Source: Brachypterus glaber
Taxonomy: Eukaryota > Arthropoda > Insecta > Coleoptera > Kateretidae
Assembly (NCBI GenBank): GCA_958510825.1
Contig: OY294045.1
Coordinates: forward strand, 14,497,916 to 14,561,915
Length of the DNA stretch: 64,000 nucleotides
Direction: 5' to 3'
This document shows positions 45,286-56,679 of the stretch, piece after piece; the first letter of the stretch is position 1; each line of letters starts with the position of its first letter. A program made the position numbers and the translations under genes. The notes below the pieces were generated by a model, which worked only from the letters and a program-made list of their open reading frames with translations, had not been told where the DNA came from and did no database searches.

Positions 45286-46616
45286 TCGGTCTCTTGTATC
45301 GCTGAAATATGCTTTTTAACGAAAGACTGACCATTTTTTAGGTTATGATTATTATTATTATGGTTCATTGGCCTATTTGCCACCACTGGCTGAGTTGTAT
45401 AAGTTGTGGAGGAAGAAGAAGAAGATTGTTTATAATTATCAAAGTTGTCAGCCAAACGCAATCTGTCAAGTACATCTGATATATTACGACTGCCAATTAG
45501 TGCACAACTAATTGCAGGAGGAAAGTGACGACTAATAATCAAAATAAGTTCTTGTTCTGTGTAAGGTGGATTCAAAAACTTAGATTTCGCAAGCTGACCA
45601 AGAAAATAGTGTGTGTAGTTGGTAGTTCGATTGTACCGACCTGTTTCCAATGCTAACTTTAGTTTTGATTGGTGAGAATAACCCCAGAAATTTTGTAAAA
45701 ATGCGTCACGAAACTGGTTAAAATTTCTAAAACTATTTAACATTGCTAATAACCAGTGCTTCGCTGGACCTAAAAAAATGTCTGACAATTCTGGAGCAAA
45801 TAGGTTAAAAGGTACGTTATAATTATTTAATGTTCTCTCTAATCTTTCTAAAAATTCGCAAGGGTGAATTTCACCTCCTTCTGAGAACAATGGTATTAAT
45901 TTTTTAATACTAGCAAGTGTTTCAGGTGTAGGGATTGGTGGGATGTTAGGGATATTTGGTGCATTCTGAAAACTAGGAATATGAGGTGCCCTTGTGAAAT
46001 TATAGCCCCCTGTATTAAAGTTATTTAAATTAAAATCACTGTAAGATGGGGTTTGTAGTTCAATGTTTACATTTGGTATATTTGCATTATTTCTAGTAAA
46101 ATTCAAGTTACTATGGGTATATGTTGGTAAATTCATATTACTTTGAGAATAATGTATATTACTATTATAATTTCTTTCGAGGAAGTTGTTTGATGCTGTT
46201 GGCCTCCTAATCTTAGGCACTGCACCCTGAGCTTGCATATCCCCAGGTGGATTTAGCTCTGTTGTTGTGATTATACTTGGAGCATAAATACCTGGTTGGA
46301 TGGCTTGTGTAAAAACCTGTGGTGAAAGTGATGGTGGTCGATGTTGTGAAATCGCCCCTGCTGCAGTTAAAACTGGTTGAAACTGTCTTTCCGAGCTGTG
46401 GTGGGTTGTTTCACTGGTGGTTAAGGATGGCAATGCTGTTGCTAGTGACTCGATACCCCCTTCTACACTAATGTCAGCCATGGGCAGCTCCCTACGAGGA
46501 CCTCTGCTGGTGCCACCATAACTTGTGCCACTTCTGGTATTTTTGGTGTGTGATGTTGGACTGTGATCCACCGGCATATTGTTTTGTGCTATATGTGAAT
46601 ATAAAACTTGGCCCAA
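45261..46616 (-). CDS. gag: Gag polyprotein
   Basis: 451 residues starting 52 bp after the 5' LTR. The N-terminal half is Ser/Thr/Asn/Pro-rich with many Asn-Phe-Asn blocks. From ~230 to ~400 is a helical capsid-like region (PCEFLERLERTLNNY, FLGPAKHWLLAML, FRDAFLQNFWG, HYFLGQLAKSKFLNPP, RLRLADNFDNY) in the arrangement of Ty3/Gypsy Gag. The tail is Asn/Ser-rich and no CCHC zinc knuckle is visible; nucleic-acid binding must use other basic residues (e.g. FVKKH). It starts MGQVLYS but lacks the Ser/Thr at position 6 expected for efficient N-myristoylation. The stop overlaps the pol ATG by 25 bp. Confidence 0.9.
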   Translation of the reverse strand: MGQVLYSHIAQNNMPVDHSPTSHTKNTRSGTSYGGTSRGPRRELPMADISVEGGIESLATALPSLTTSETTHHSSERQFQPVLTAAGAISQHRPPSLSPQVFTQAIQPGIYAPSIITTTELNPPGDMQAQGAVPKIRRPTASNNFLERNYNSNIHYSQSNMNLPTYTHSNLNFTRNNANIPNVNIELQTPSYSDFNLNNFNTGGYNFTRAPHIPSFQNAPNIPNIPPIPTPETLASIKKLIPLFSEGGEIHPCEFLERLERTLNNYNVPFNLFAPELSDIFLGPAKHWLLAMLNSFRNFNQFRDAFLQNFWGYSHQSKLKLALETGRYNRTTNYTHYFLGQLAKSKFLNPPYTEQELILIISRHFPPAISCALIGSRNISDVLDRLRLADNFDNYKQSSSSSSTTYTTQPVVANRPMNHNNNNHNLKNGQSFVKKHISAIQETECAEPSEN

Positions 46617-46624
46617 GCCTGGAC

Positions 46625-46668
46625 GGTTAATTGTATGCCTCTATAGCTCTCACGTTGGGCAAACACGT
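46625..46668 (-). other. Leader with tRNA-Lys-like primer binding region
   Basis: After the 5' LTR the minus strand reads ACGTGTTTGCCCAACGTGAG. The GCCCAACGTG core matches the primer-binding sequence used with the 3' end of tRNA-Lys (GCGCCCAACGTGGGGC), but the leading TGG is missing, so the assignment is uncertain. Confidence 0.35.
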
Positions 46669-47171
46669 TGTAGTACCAAAATTGTATTGGGCGCCGAAAT
46701 GGTACAGGGGTCGTGAGTAAAACAGTTATACCAAATATAGCAAGTTTATTCAATGTGATCGAAGTATCGGAAGAGTGACCTGGTTTATCAAACCAATATA
46801 AAAATCTAAAAAATAAGTTAAAGCATTAGCTTGAGATAAAAATAATGGTGTTAAAAGACTTACCTAACACCAGGATGTTATTTATTCATTAAATAACTAA
46901 ATTATCCCAAAGGATGATAGAAATAAATAAAGATTTTAAAACTAAGCTTCTTATCGAAAGGTGAAAGTAAAAATGGAAGTGATTGACAGATGTCAAACTA
47001 ATCAATCAGAAATTCCCTAATTAAAATATTAAGTCCCTAAAAGGTAACTAATTATTTAGGTTGCGAACATGGTAAATCCAAGGTCACTCTTCTGGTGCAT
47101 AAGGTAAACAATGGTCTATATGAACCGAACAAATTTAATTAAAAGTATGGTAAATACCCAATTACATTACA
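46669..47171 (-). repeat. 5' LTR of the Ty3/Gypsy element
   Basis: Same 503-bp sequence as 41365-41867. It would carry the promoter driving gag-pol leftwards. No difference between the LTRs was noticed by eye. Confidence 0.95.
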
Positions 47172-47175
47172 ACAG

Positions 47176-47542
47176 TAATAATAAAATGACAAAAAGAACC
47201 CTCAAATGTTAGTCCCGAAGAAGTCCTAATAAAAGACGAAACATCAACTTACATTAAATGGTGTTTTTGTTTCTTACCAAGATACAGTCCCACTACTCTT
47301 AATTTAAAATTTAAACAAGGATCACTAAAACCCCCATTATTAATTATAATTAAGAAGCTACTATTAGATTCTTGGGGAACGTTCAAGTATTACGTAACGC
47401 AATTTTTTTTCATTTTTATGGGTTAATATTAAATATGGTATGCTTATAACCAAGATATTAGTACTCTAAATTCCTGTGTCCGCCAATGCCCTGGAAAACA
47501 CCTTAGTTACGCCCATGTTTCTAGTTCCATGAGTTACAAATA
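47176..47542. other. Short spacer with a MITE end fragment
   Basis: GGGGAACGTTCAAGTATTAC at 47374 is one end of the Harbinger-like MITE family; no partner end is present. Otherwise unassigned. Confidence 0.5.
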
Positions 47543-47810
47543 CACATAGAAAAAACGGATTCCTTGAACCAAGGACACGTGTCTTTGGTAATGTTCAAAG
47601 CCATATTCTCTTGTTTCAAGGCTGGCATTTTCTTGAACCAAAGTCAATGTCCTTGAATAAAGAGCGCGGATTTTTATTCCAAAAACCGTGCTCTTCATTC
47701 AAGGACATTGACTTTGGTTTAAGAAAATGCCAGCCTTGAAACAAGAGAATATGGCTTTGAACATATCCAAAGACACGTGTCCTTGGTTCAAGGAATCCGT
47801 TTTTTCTATG
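47543..47810. mobile_element. Fold-back MITE, copy 2
   Basis: Near-identical to 25566-25834 (CATAGAAAAAACGGATTCCT arms, TTGAACCAAAGTCAATGTCC inside). The overlapping minus-strand ORFs read the palindrome. Confidence 0.9.
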
Positions 47811-48813
47811 CACAGAAAAAAAGGATATCTTGAATCAAAGCAAAACGATCTTGAACCAAGGCCGCCATGGCTTTCGTTATGTTCAACGCCATGACTGTCT
47901 TGGATCAAGTCCGCCGTGATCTTGGCATTTGAGGTCCTAGATTTAAGGACATTTCCTTAAATCAAAGATACTTAAACCATTTATTTAAGATCATATTATC
48001 TTAAACCAAGTATGTAATTATCTTGATTTAAGATCATATTATCTTTATCCAAGATCATAATATCTTGAACCAAGTCTTGGTTTAAGATAATATAATCTTG
48101 AATGAAGAGAATTATAATCTTGATTTAAGATTATGATTCTCTTGATTCAAGATCATATTGACCCCACAGTCAGGTTCCAGGGTTAATAGAATGGTAAATA
48201 TTTTGAAAAAATTTCCCACACATGTATAATATTATTTCGCACGCCTATGAAATATGATACTTTCTTACTCTTCTAATCGTGTGAAATTTGGTTTCATAGG
48301 TGGTCGTAGGAAAAAGCACTTGTTTTTGAAGAAAAACTTGTTGCAACGCCATTGCAAAATGGCGCTTATAGGTATAAATTATTTAATGCTACTTACCCGT
48401 AAATTTTTAAGTAAATTTGAAAATCCCCATCCATTTTAAAGCAGATGAAAACAATGATACACCTTTAAAGACAACTGACGGCAAAAAAAAACAAACCCAA
48501 CTTCTCTCCCGCGCATATCCTGCGTAAATTGTATGCCAGCCAGCAGGCAAAAATTTTACCGTAAGACAACAGGGGCTTTGAGTCAAGATAATAACTCTTG
48601 ATTCTCTGTTACTATTTTAAACGTCATGCATTTAAGGAAAAAATCCTTGACACACGGATTTTTCTACCAAGAGAATAATTAAAGGAAACCAAAGTCACAG
48701 ATAATCTTAAACCGAGGATACATTATCTTAAAAAAAGATTATTACCTCGATTTAAGATAATATAAATCCAAGATAATTTATTATCTTCTGCCAAGATAAC
48801 CTTTTTTTCTGTG
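47811..48813. mobile_element. CACAGAAAAAAAGG TIR element rich in AAGAT(C/A)ATATTATCTT motifs
   Basis: Left end CACAGAAAAAAAGGATATCT and inverted right end CACAGAAAAAAAGGTTATCT. The ends resemble those of the fold-back MITE directly to the left (CACATAGAAAAAACGGATTC), so the two families are probably related. The left part is an array of AAGATCATATTATCTT/CTTGAACCAAG motifs. Its right part (from 48531) is included in the 921-bp duplication. Confidence 0.7.
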
Positions 48814-50348
48814 TACTGTTATCAAAATAACACATTAACATTTTAGGTTACTCTTGCAGTAAATAATTAACTGTACGTACTACTTTAAAGTGTTAGAGTA
48901 CCTATCTTATCTAAACAAACTGGACATATAAATAGGTTTATTAATAGCCATAATTAATTTTTCTTTTAGATCTATGTTTTTCACTACATTAGAAGTTAAT
49001 TTAATGTGCTGGGTTTAAACAGGAGGCGTAAATTACCACATTAATTGTATTAATTAAAAAAAAAATTAATGAGAAGCCATTTAAAAATTTTAACGCCAGC
49101 TAGAAGATAGAAAAAGCCAACATGGCATACCTACCTGCCTGCTCCTTTCTAAATCTAAGTCATGACTAAGCCCCCCTGGCCTTGGTTTGAGTCCCCCTGG
49201 CGTTTTAGCTGAGCCCCCCATGGTATTTTTAAGTCACTTACCTTTGGGCGACAATTTTTTTTTGTTAAGTTTAGTATAAACCGTCAGGGACAAAACTTTT
49301 TTTCTTTTTTTTTTCTAGAAGATAATTTTTGGGGCACCAATTTTTTTAGTAGAAACCGCCAGGGCCAAAGCTTTTTTTCATGAAGGTATTTTTTTGGGCG
49401 CCAATATTTTTTGTAGGGCACCAGTTTTGGTTTGGACATATCTTGAACTACTGCGTAAATTGTATGCCAGCCAGCAGGCAAACATTTTACCGTAAGACAA
49501 CAGGGGCTTTGAGTCAAGATAATAACTCTTGATTCTCTGTTACTATTTTAAACGTCATGCATTTAAGGAAAAAATCCTTGACACACGGATTTTTCTACCA
49601 AGAGAATAATTAAAGGAAACCAAAGTCACAGATAATCTTAAACCGAGGATACATGATCTTAAAAAAAGATTATTACCTCGATTTAAGATAATATAAATCC
49701 AAGATAATTTATTATCTTCTGCCAAGATAACCTTTTTTTCTGTGTACTGTTATCAAAATAACACATTAACATTTTAGGTTACTCTTGCAGTAAATAATTA
49801 ACTGTACGTACTACTTTAAAGTGTTAGAGTACCTATCTTATCTAAACAAACTGGACATATAAATAGGTTTATTAATAGCCAAAATTAATTTTTCTTTTAG
49901 ATCTATGTTTTTCACTACATTAGAAGTTAATTTAATGTGCTGGGTTTAAACAGGAGGCGTAAATTACCACATTAATTGTATTAATTAAAAAAAAAATTAA
50001 TGAGAAGCCATTTAAAAATTTTAACGCCAGCTAGAAGATAGAAAAAGCCAACATGGCATACCTACCTGCCTGCTCCTTTCTAAATATAAGTCATGACTAA
50101 GCCCCCCTGGCCTTGGTTTGAGTCCCCCTGGCGTTTTAGCTGAGCCCCCCATGGTATTTTTAAGTCACTTACCTTTTTTTTGTCAAGTTTAGTATAAACC
50201 GTCAGGGACAAAGCTTTTTTTCTTTTTTTTTTCTAGAAGATAATTTTTGGGGCACCAATTTTTTTAGTAGAAACCGCCAGGGCCAAAGCTTTTTTTCATG
50301 AAGGTATTTTTTTGGGCGCCAATATTTTTTGTAGGGCACCAGTTTTGA
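48531..50348 (+). repeat. Tandem duplication with 921-bp offset
   Basis: Copies 48531-49428 and 49452-50348, both starting TGCGTAAATTGTATGCCAGC and ending GTAGGGCACCAGTTTTG, differ at only a few positions (e.g. 49246-49262 is longer in copy 1). The unit joins the right half of the element at 47811 to an ~80-bp unit array. Confidence 0.9.
49170..49430 (-). repeat. ~80-bp unit array, copy 6
   Basis: Bordered by CCCCCTGGCGTTTTAGCTGA and made of units with AAACCGTCAGGGACAAAACT and AGAAACCGCCAGGGCCAAAG. It lies in the first copy of the 921-bp duplication. Confidence 0.85.
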
Positions 50349-50424
50349 TTGAAACCGTCAGGGACAAAGCCTTTTTTAAGGGGCTGAGTCCCCCCCCCTA
50401 GATTTTTTTCTGGTTACGGTCCTG
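50090..50424 (-). mobile_element. ~80-bp unit array, copy 7, with CAGGACCG end
   Basis: Same as the array at 49170 but complete on its right: it continues through GGGGCTGAGTCCCCC to CTGGTTACGGTCCTG at 50424, the inverse of the CAGGGCCGTAACCAG start at 30162. This shows what the array's natural right boundary is. Confidence 0.7.
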
Positions 50425-50454
50425 TAAGTCTACCCCGCGAATTAAAGGGGTGAG

Positions 50455-50900
50455 GACGCTTATCTAGCTAACTATGCATCATCGATAAAAATGCATATTA
50501 GCAATTTTGTTAAGGAGCACATTTCCAACCATTTTTGATAATTTTTTTATTATATTAAAAACAATCGAGTTATTTTCAAAAATAGCCATGTTGAGGGTGA
50601 AATTGTTTTTTTCTTTATTTTTCAGCCAAATTGTTCGTCGGAGGATAAAGTAGTTATAAGCAAACTTGTGCTCTTGAAATTTTCTATAAGTTTTTTTCAA
50701 TAAAAAAGTTTTTTCTAAATTAACTTCTCTACACGTTTTCAACAAAAACGCCTTTTCCAAATTAATTTCTCTACACCTTTTTATTGTTACAGCTGTCTTT
50801 GTTTCAATTACCTCGAAATGACAGTTTGCCCAAAACCCCTTATTCTCCCACGAATAATTTGGCTGAAAAATCGGAAGCGAGATAACTGAACTCACCCCTT
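50455..50900 (+). repeat. Fragment of the GTCCAGT TIR family
   Basis: CTTATCTAGCTAACTATGCA, ATAAAAATGCATATTAGCAA and ACGAATAATTTGGCTGAAAA match parts of the element at 5473-7042. The 138-aa minus-strand ORF here is not a recognised protein. Confidence 0.6.
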
Positions 50901-51266
50901 TAATCCAAGATGGCGGACAGTTCCCATGTCAAATTTATGGGCAGTAATGTGACTTCTTCCTTTACTCCGCGGGAAACACTCAACTGCGTCAAATGTTTTG
51001 TATTTTTTATGAAAAAATCTAAAATGATTGGGCTATAGAATACTTTTTTACAAGGGCCTCGAGGTCTCAAAAAAATTACTTTTTCCTACTTGAATCACAG
51101 CTTAGTATTTAAAAACAACGTGCTTTGAGATGTAATTCGTTGTAAAACAAAATAATTAAAAAATATTTATTTTACCACACTCCTACTCCTACATCACAAG
51201 TATTCCAGATATATTTTGATGATAGCGGCATTTTGGATTACAAAAGGAGCTTGTACCTAAAATATA
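50901..51266. other. Spacer without recognised feature
   Basis: No coding frame or repeat recognised. Confidence 0.4.
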
Positions 51267-52587
51267 GGGGAAATAATTGTACACTGGAACATCTTATATA
51301 ATGACACATAAAATTCTTTTTATTTCAGTGATACATATTGTTTTAGACTAAATAAAAAGACGATAGCTTTTGCTAAAATTTAACAGCTATTAAACAGAAC
51401 CTTGCTTTAGTGTGTTATTTTATATGGGAAACAATCTTAATTATATTCATTGACCCTACTGTCTCGAAATTTTAATATGAATTATAATTATTAGGCCTTA
51501 AACATTTTTTAAGCAAAAAGTAAAGTAAAACTCATCAACTCACCCTATCCCTAGCCAATTCTTTTATTAACATAAAATTTCTACATCCTTTTTTGTGAGC
51601 AGTATTCAATTCTAGTGCACCTACATTTCTTAATTGTGTAATATTTAATATTATAATATAGAAATGACTTTGTCTTCTAACCAAGGTTAATTAACTGTGT
51701 AATATAAAATAAATTTGACCATAAGAAATTTCTGTGCTAAATTTCAGCTCAACAAAATGAAATTAGGGTCTGTCCCACTTTATGTAAAAATTAAAAAAAT
51801 TAAAATTATATATTTTTTCCAATCCACTTTTTTTTAAATAAAATATATCTGGTATGCCATATCGTACAAAATAAAAAATTTAAAAAAAAAGTGCCAAATT
51901 TCTCTAAAACAAACGAAATTTGTCATGGATACCTACTATAACCAAATTAAAAAAATAATTACCTGTTTTTATTGTTTTATCGAAGAAACTCAGTGCCTAA
52001 TTTCAGTAAAAAAAAATAAAATTAGCCTTTTTCATTTTCTTTGAAAACCGTAAAAAATTAAAAATTATTTTTTTTTTTAATGCAGTAGGTGGATGCCAAA
52101 TTTCGTTTTCTTTTTATGTTAAAATTTTTCACAGATTTGTATTTAGGTATTTCGAATTAGATGGTATACGAGATTTTTTTTTAATTGTGCCTTATAAAAA
52201 ATATATATAAGTTTTTCCAATTTTAAAATGAAGTGAGGCGGACCCTAAATTCCTTTTTTTAACTGAAATTTTGCGGATAATTTTGTTATGGTATTTCACG
52301 AAATGAGGGAGTCCTTAAAACTTAAAAAAAAAATACTGCCCTAGCCTACCTATAAATAGATACAAAAGTTGTATATCCAGTGATGCATATTTAAATCTAA
52401 GTATTCTACCAAAAATGTATATACTTTCTAAATGGATTAAACTTGATAACTTTAAACGTTTCCGTACTTTTGTGTATCCATTAAATTAATTTAAATAAAA
52501 TAAAAAAATATATTATATTAAAAAAATGCAAAAAAACAATATTTTTGTATTTTTAAAAATATTGTCCTATTATACAGCAGTCTCCCC
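51267..52587. mobile_element. TA-flanked GGGGAAAT element
   Basis: Left end GGGGAAATAATTGTACACTG and inverted right end GGGGAGACTGCTGTATAATA, flanked by TA (51265-51266, 52588-52589). TIR match is weak; the ends resemble those at 32753 and 58001. The interior is AT-rich and non-coding. Confidence 0.45.
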
Positions 52588-52723
52588 TAAGTTTTTTCAT
52601 CTTTGAATCGACGGGATTTACATAATGTAACCACTTTAAAAGTTTATCGAAATCGTTTTAAATTGGACATTTTATCTTCTCACCGAAATAATTACTTTCA
52701 ATAGGTTATGTTAATGGAAAGTG

Positions 52724-53485
52724 CCCAGGTAGCAAGGGATGTTATATTACAAGAAATTAACATCACTTTTGGGTGTATTTTTAAACTAAATCATAACATC
52801 ACATAATATTGAAAAATAACATGTATTTAACATCACATTTGCAACCTAACACGTGTGACGTGACAACCATGTTATTTAATAACAAATATTTAGCAACGCT
52901 GTGAATATATCGCATGTCACATATTAACGTGGCTTTCACGTGAATGTCATGTTATTTTGCTTCTCACCGACGTTCGAAGCAAAAAAATCGATATAAGATG
53001 ATGTTAATAGAGTAAATTATTATAAGGAAAATTGTATACACATTATACGATTGACAATGGATAGGGGGCTCTGCCGGGCTTCCCAAGACCACGGACGCGG
53101 ATTAAAGGAATATATTCTCCGCTTAATCTGCAATTTCGTATTTAGAATCTATCTGTTTCAATCTGTGATTGTTTCAATTACTGATTGATTTTAAATCCGA
53201 TTTTTTTTATAGGCTTATAGCGTTTTTAATGGTTTTATTTAGAAAAAGCTAATATCCTAGGATATTATTTAAATATTAAAGTACCAGTAACGGCATCCAT
53301 AAGATATTAGATATAACAGGAATGTGGATTTATGATGTCACAAACACGTTATTTTCGGGATATCATTGTGTGATGTTATTATCCCCCAATTCTACATTCT
53401 TGTTAAATGAGACTACAATCTTAACATCACATGTCACATATTAACGTGGCTTTCACGTGAATGTCATGTTATTTTGCTACCTGGG
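52724..53485. mobile_element. CCCAGGTAGCAA element, copy 1, TSD TG
   Basis: 762 bp, ends CCCAGGTAGCAA inverted; flanks TG/TG (52722-52723, 53486-53487). The block CACATATTAACGTGGCTTTC plus ACGTGAATGTCATGTTATTT occurs near 52917 and again at the right end (53433-53474). Interior non-coding with TAACATCAC/GTGATGTTA motifs. Confidence 0.9.
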
Positions 53486-53619
53486 TGGTTAGTCGGAGAT
53501 TAGTGTTACTCAAAATTATCAAAAAGCTAGACGTTTTTTACTAAAACATTGTTAAGGTACTTTTTGCAAGGAATCTAATTTTTTGTCATATTTTCCATGG
53601 CATTTTAGATGCAAGAGTT

Positions 53620-53782
53620 TAGGTTAGGTTTGAAACTTTAAATAATGTCAATGTGACATTGCACCCGAGCATGCGCGATCTCGGCATTTAGATCTACAAT
53701 TAAACACATTTTAATAATCTAAATGCAGAGCTCACGCATGCGCGATGTTACATTGCCAATGTTTACAATCTCAAACCTAACC
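53620..53782. repeat. Hairpin MITE, AGGTTAGGTTTGA ends
   Basis: Arms AGGTTAGGTTTGA ... GCATGCGCGAT and their inverse face each other around ATCTACAATTAAACAC; the short inner arms CATTTAGAT/ATCTAAATG pair exactly. Confidence 0.8.
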
Positions 53783-53965
53783 TTCGTTAATTTGATTGCT
53801 TCGTTTTTTCCCAAGCACTCTGCGCAAAACTGATTTATTTTAAATTTTGCTCAAAATTTAGGATTTGATCATCTCGTGTGATACATCATCGTAATCAGAA
53901 AAAAACTGTATTCCAAAATGGCGCCTATAAGAAAAAACCTCGGAAAAAACGAAGTTAAGTGTAAC

Positions 53966-54734
53966 CCCAGGTAGCAAGGGATGTTATATTACAAGAAATT
54001 AACATCACTTTTGGGTGTATTTTTAAACTAAATCATAACATCACATAATGTTGAAAAATAACATGTATTTAACATCACATTTGCAACGTAACACGTGTGA
54101 CGTGACAACCATGTTATTTAATAACAAATATTTAGCAACGCTATGAATATATCGCATGTCACATATTAACGTGAATCACGTGAATGTCATGTTATTTTGC
54201 TTCTCACCGACGTTCGAAGCAAAAAAATCGATATAAGATGATGATGATAGAGTAAATAATTATAAGGAAATTGTATACACATTATACGATTTCCAATGGA
54301 TAGGGGGCTCTGCCGGGCTTCTCAAGACCACGGACACGGATTAAAGGAATATATTCTCCGCTTAATCTGCAATTTCGTATTTAGAATCTATCTGTTTCAA
54401 TCTGTGATTGTTTTAATTACTGATTGATTTTAAATCCGATTTTTTTATAGGGTTATAGCGTTTTTAATGGTTTTAATTTAGAAAAAGCTAGAATATTATT
54501 TAAATATTAAAGTACTAGTAACGGCATGCATAAGATATTAGATATAACAGGAATGTGGATTTATGATGTCACAAACACATTATTTTCGGGATGTCATTGT
54601 GTGATGTTATTAGGGGCGGACTTAGGACATCCCCACCATGCTACATTCTTGTTAAATGAGACTACAATCTTAACATCACATGTCACATATTAACGTGACT
54701 TTCACGTGAATGTCATGTTATTTTGCTACCTGGG
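53966..54734. mobile_element. CCCAGGTAGCAA element, copy 2, TSD AC
   Basis: 769 bp, about 95% or more like copy 1 by eye; flanks AC/AC (53964-53965, 54735-54736). It has an extra GGGGCGGACTTAGGACATCC block near 54613, also seen in the third copy. Confidence 0.9.
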
Positions 54735-54736
54735 AC

Positions 54737-55523
54737 TTTTGTCATAGCCCAAATCTGAAAAAAAGATTCAGAATCAGGGGAAAAAATGCTTTAAGATAGG
54801 TTATGGCAGAAAAAAATTATGCTTCCCGGTATGCTTCAAAATTTTCATTTTTTTGGGATATGGTTTTTGTCTTCGCGCTGAGAAATATGCTTATTTTCCA
54901 ACGTCATTTATGAGCGTTGGGTGGAAGATACACAAAAACTTTATAGGACAAATTTTATGTAGAATTTAATGGAGAATATAATAAGTACTCTGGTCGGAGT
55001 AACGGTTTACGAGAAAAATGCAGAAAAGCATCATGAGGTCACGTTTGGGGGTGTTTTTTTCAGCAAAAGGGGATGAAGCTCCCACCCGGTGCACCGGGGC
55101 TGAGAACTCTTCGGATCTGTATTTGGGTTCTTACTGGGAGTTCACAGCCAAAATTTCAAAACCTAATAAATTATTTCTTCAAAGAAGTCTTATTTGCTTC
55201 AACTATCTTGTCTACCAGTATATCAAACCCATTTAAATAAGAAAATATATAAAATATTTAAAAAGTATAATTTTTCGCCATTGTATAACGTTTGTAAACT
55301 AATATTTTATAGGATTTTAAGGCACAACCAACCCCGTCAATTATAACAGAGCCTCCGCTTCGCGTCGTCCGTAAATTCTACAGACTAGTAAAAAAAGCTT
55401 CACTTTTCCTGTTAGTAAAACAATATACTATTGTTTATTTAACGTCCCAAAATGAATACAAATAAGGTAAAAGCTATATATTTCATATTATTTCCTTTTT
55501 TTTTGTATTATACTATTATATAT
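54737..55523. other. Spacer without recognised genes
   Basis: No supported gene; the 72-codon frame at 55018 has no recognisable features. Confidence 0.4.
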
Positions 55524-56190
55524 ATCGTCCACTAAAGGCTCTAGTTCTCTAACTCCAAATTTTTCAAAAATGAGATTTTTATCAAATTTGCTTCATTATC
55601 TGATTACCAACATACTTCAAAAAAAAAGTTGCATTAAACCAATATCAGCCTCAAAAAATGCAAAAATGTAAATATTTTAAGTCGCTAAGTGTCTAACTCC
55701 ATCATATGATTGTGAGAAAACAATTAAATGAGAACTGTCACTAATGTCAAACTATTTTTCGACAACAGGGGATCCCGTTTCAAATATTTGTTAATTTACT
55801 GTTTGATTATAATTATAATTATTGCCATTAATAATGTATATATATATTATGCCTACCTAGTAGTAATATTATATATTAAATATAAAAATATAAATTTTTT
55901 GTAATAATATTACGCGATATAATACGATAGGTATCCTCTTTCATCTTCCCTTGGAGTTAGACCATTAGTGAATTTAGATTCTGTGGTTAAAATTTAATTT
56001 TCAAATAATTTATATAAAATAGATAACAATGAAAAGTTTTAAATACATTAACACATTTCAAACATTTTTACCTGTGAACAAGCTAGTTTTAAAGTTCTAA
56101 ATTGCTATAATTAACTTTTAAATCGTTTTTTACGTCTCCTGAAAAATATGACGTTTTGGAGTTAGACCGTTAGAGCCTTTAGATGACGAT
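55524..56190. mobile_element. ATCGTC TIR element with GGAGTTAGACC iterations
   Basis: Left end ATCGTCCACTAAAGGCTCTA and inverted right end ATCGTCATCTAAAGGCTCTA. The GGAGTTAGA(C/G) motif recurs in both orientations (55545, 55690, 55953, 56157). Non-coding. Confidence 0.75.
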
Positions 56191-56293
56191 ATGTGCCATT
56201 TTTTTGTATAAAATAAAAATTTAAACAATATACATTAGTATTGACTTACCTTCATATGTTTAGCTTATTTTTACGAAAAAATATTTTGTCTTA

Positions 56294-56452
56294 GGGAACG
56301 TAAAAGTATTACGTAACGCTCCTAGGGGGGGGGGGTGAGGGCAATTTTGGAGTGTACCGCACATGTCAATGTTATAGGAAAATAGCGTTACAGGGGGGGA
56401 GTGGGGGTCCAAAATGATCAAAATTTGCGTTACGTAATACTTGAACGTTCCC
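56294..56452. mobile_element. Harbinger-like MITE, TTA target
   Basis: Ends GGGAACGT(A/T)(A/C)AAGTATTACG inverted, flanked by TTA (56291-56293, 56453-56455). The 3-bp TTA target and GGG ends suit PIF/Harbinger MITEs. Interior is G/C-rich (poly-G with GCGTTACAGG). Confidence 0.8.
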
Positions 56453-56679
56453 TTATCAGCATTTAATAATTCAGTACACAAGAGGTTAAATATATTTTTT
56501 AAGTTCTCCACTTTTTTTTCTTATTTCTTTTTTGTTTCTTTTTATTTCACATTTAACATATAACTTTTACAATTAAAATTTAACATGACATATTAAAATT
56601 GGTGCTATTTACGTAAGTAACAGGGTGTTAAATACATGGGGGAGTAGACTTTTCGCTCTGGGCCCCTAAGTTAGGGGTA

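Larger units (their letters stand above)
41365..47171 (-). mobile_element. Complete Ty3/Gypsy LTR retrotransposon
   Basis: The 5807-bp element lies on the minus strand: 5' LTR at 46669-47171, gag, pol, polypurine tract and 3' LTR at 41365-41867. A 4-bp target duplication, ACAG, flanks it (41361-41364, 47172-47175). The LTRs are both 503 bp and look identical by eye, and both long ORFs are intact, so the insertion is recent and could be functional. PR-RT-RNaseH-IN order places it in Ty3/Gypsy. There is no env ORF. Clade not assigned. Confidence 0.95.

Noticed and set aside
46596..46616. N-myristoylation signal on Gag (MGQVLYS)
   Set aside because: Gly2 is present but position 6 is Tyr, not Ser or Thr, so the consensus is not met.
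50479..50895. 138-aa minus-strand ORF
   Set aside because: It covers a fragment of the GTCCAGT TIR family that is non-coding at its other copies.
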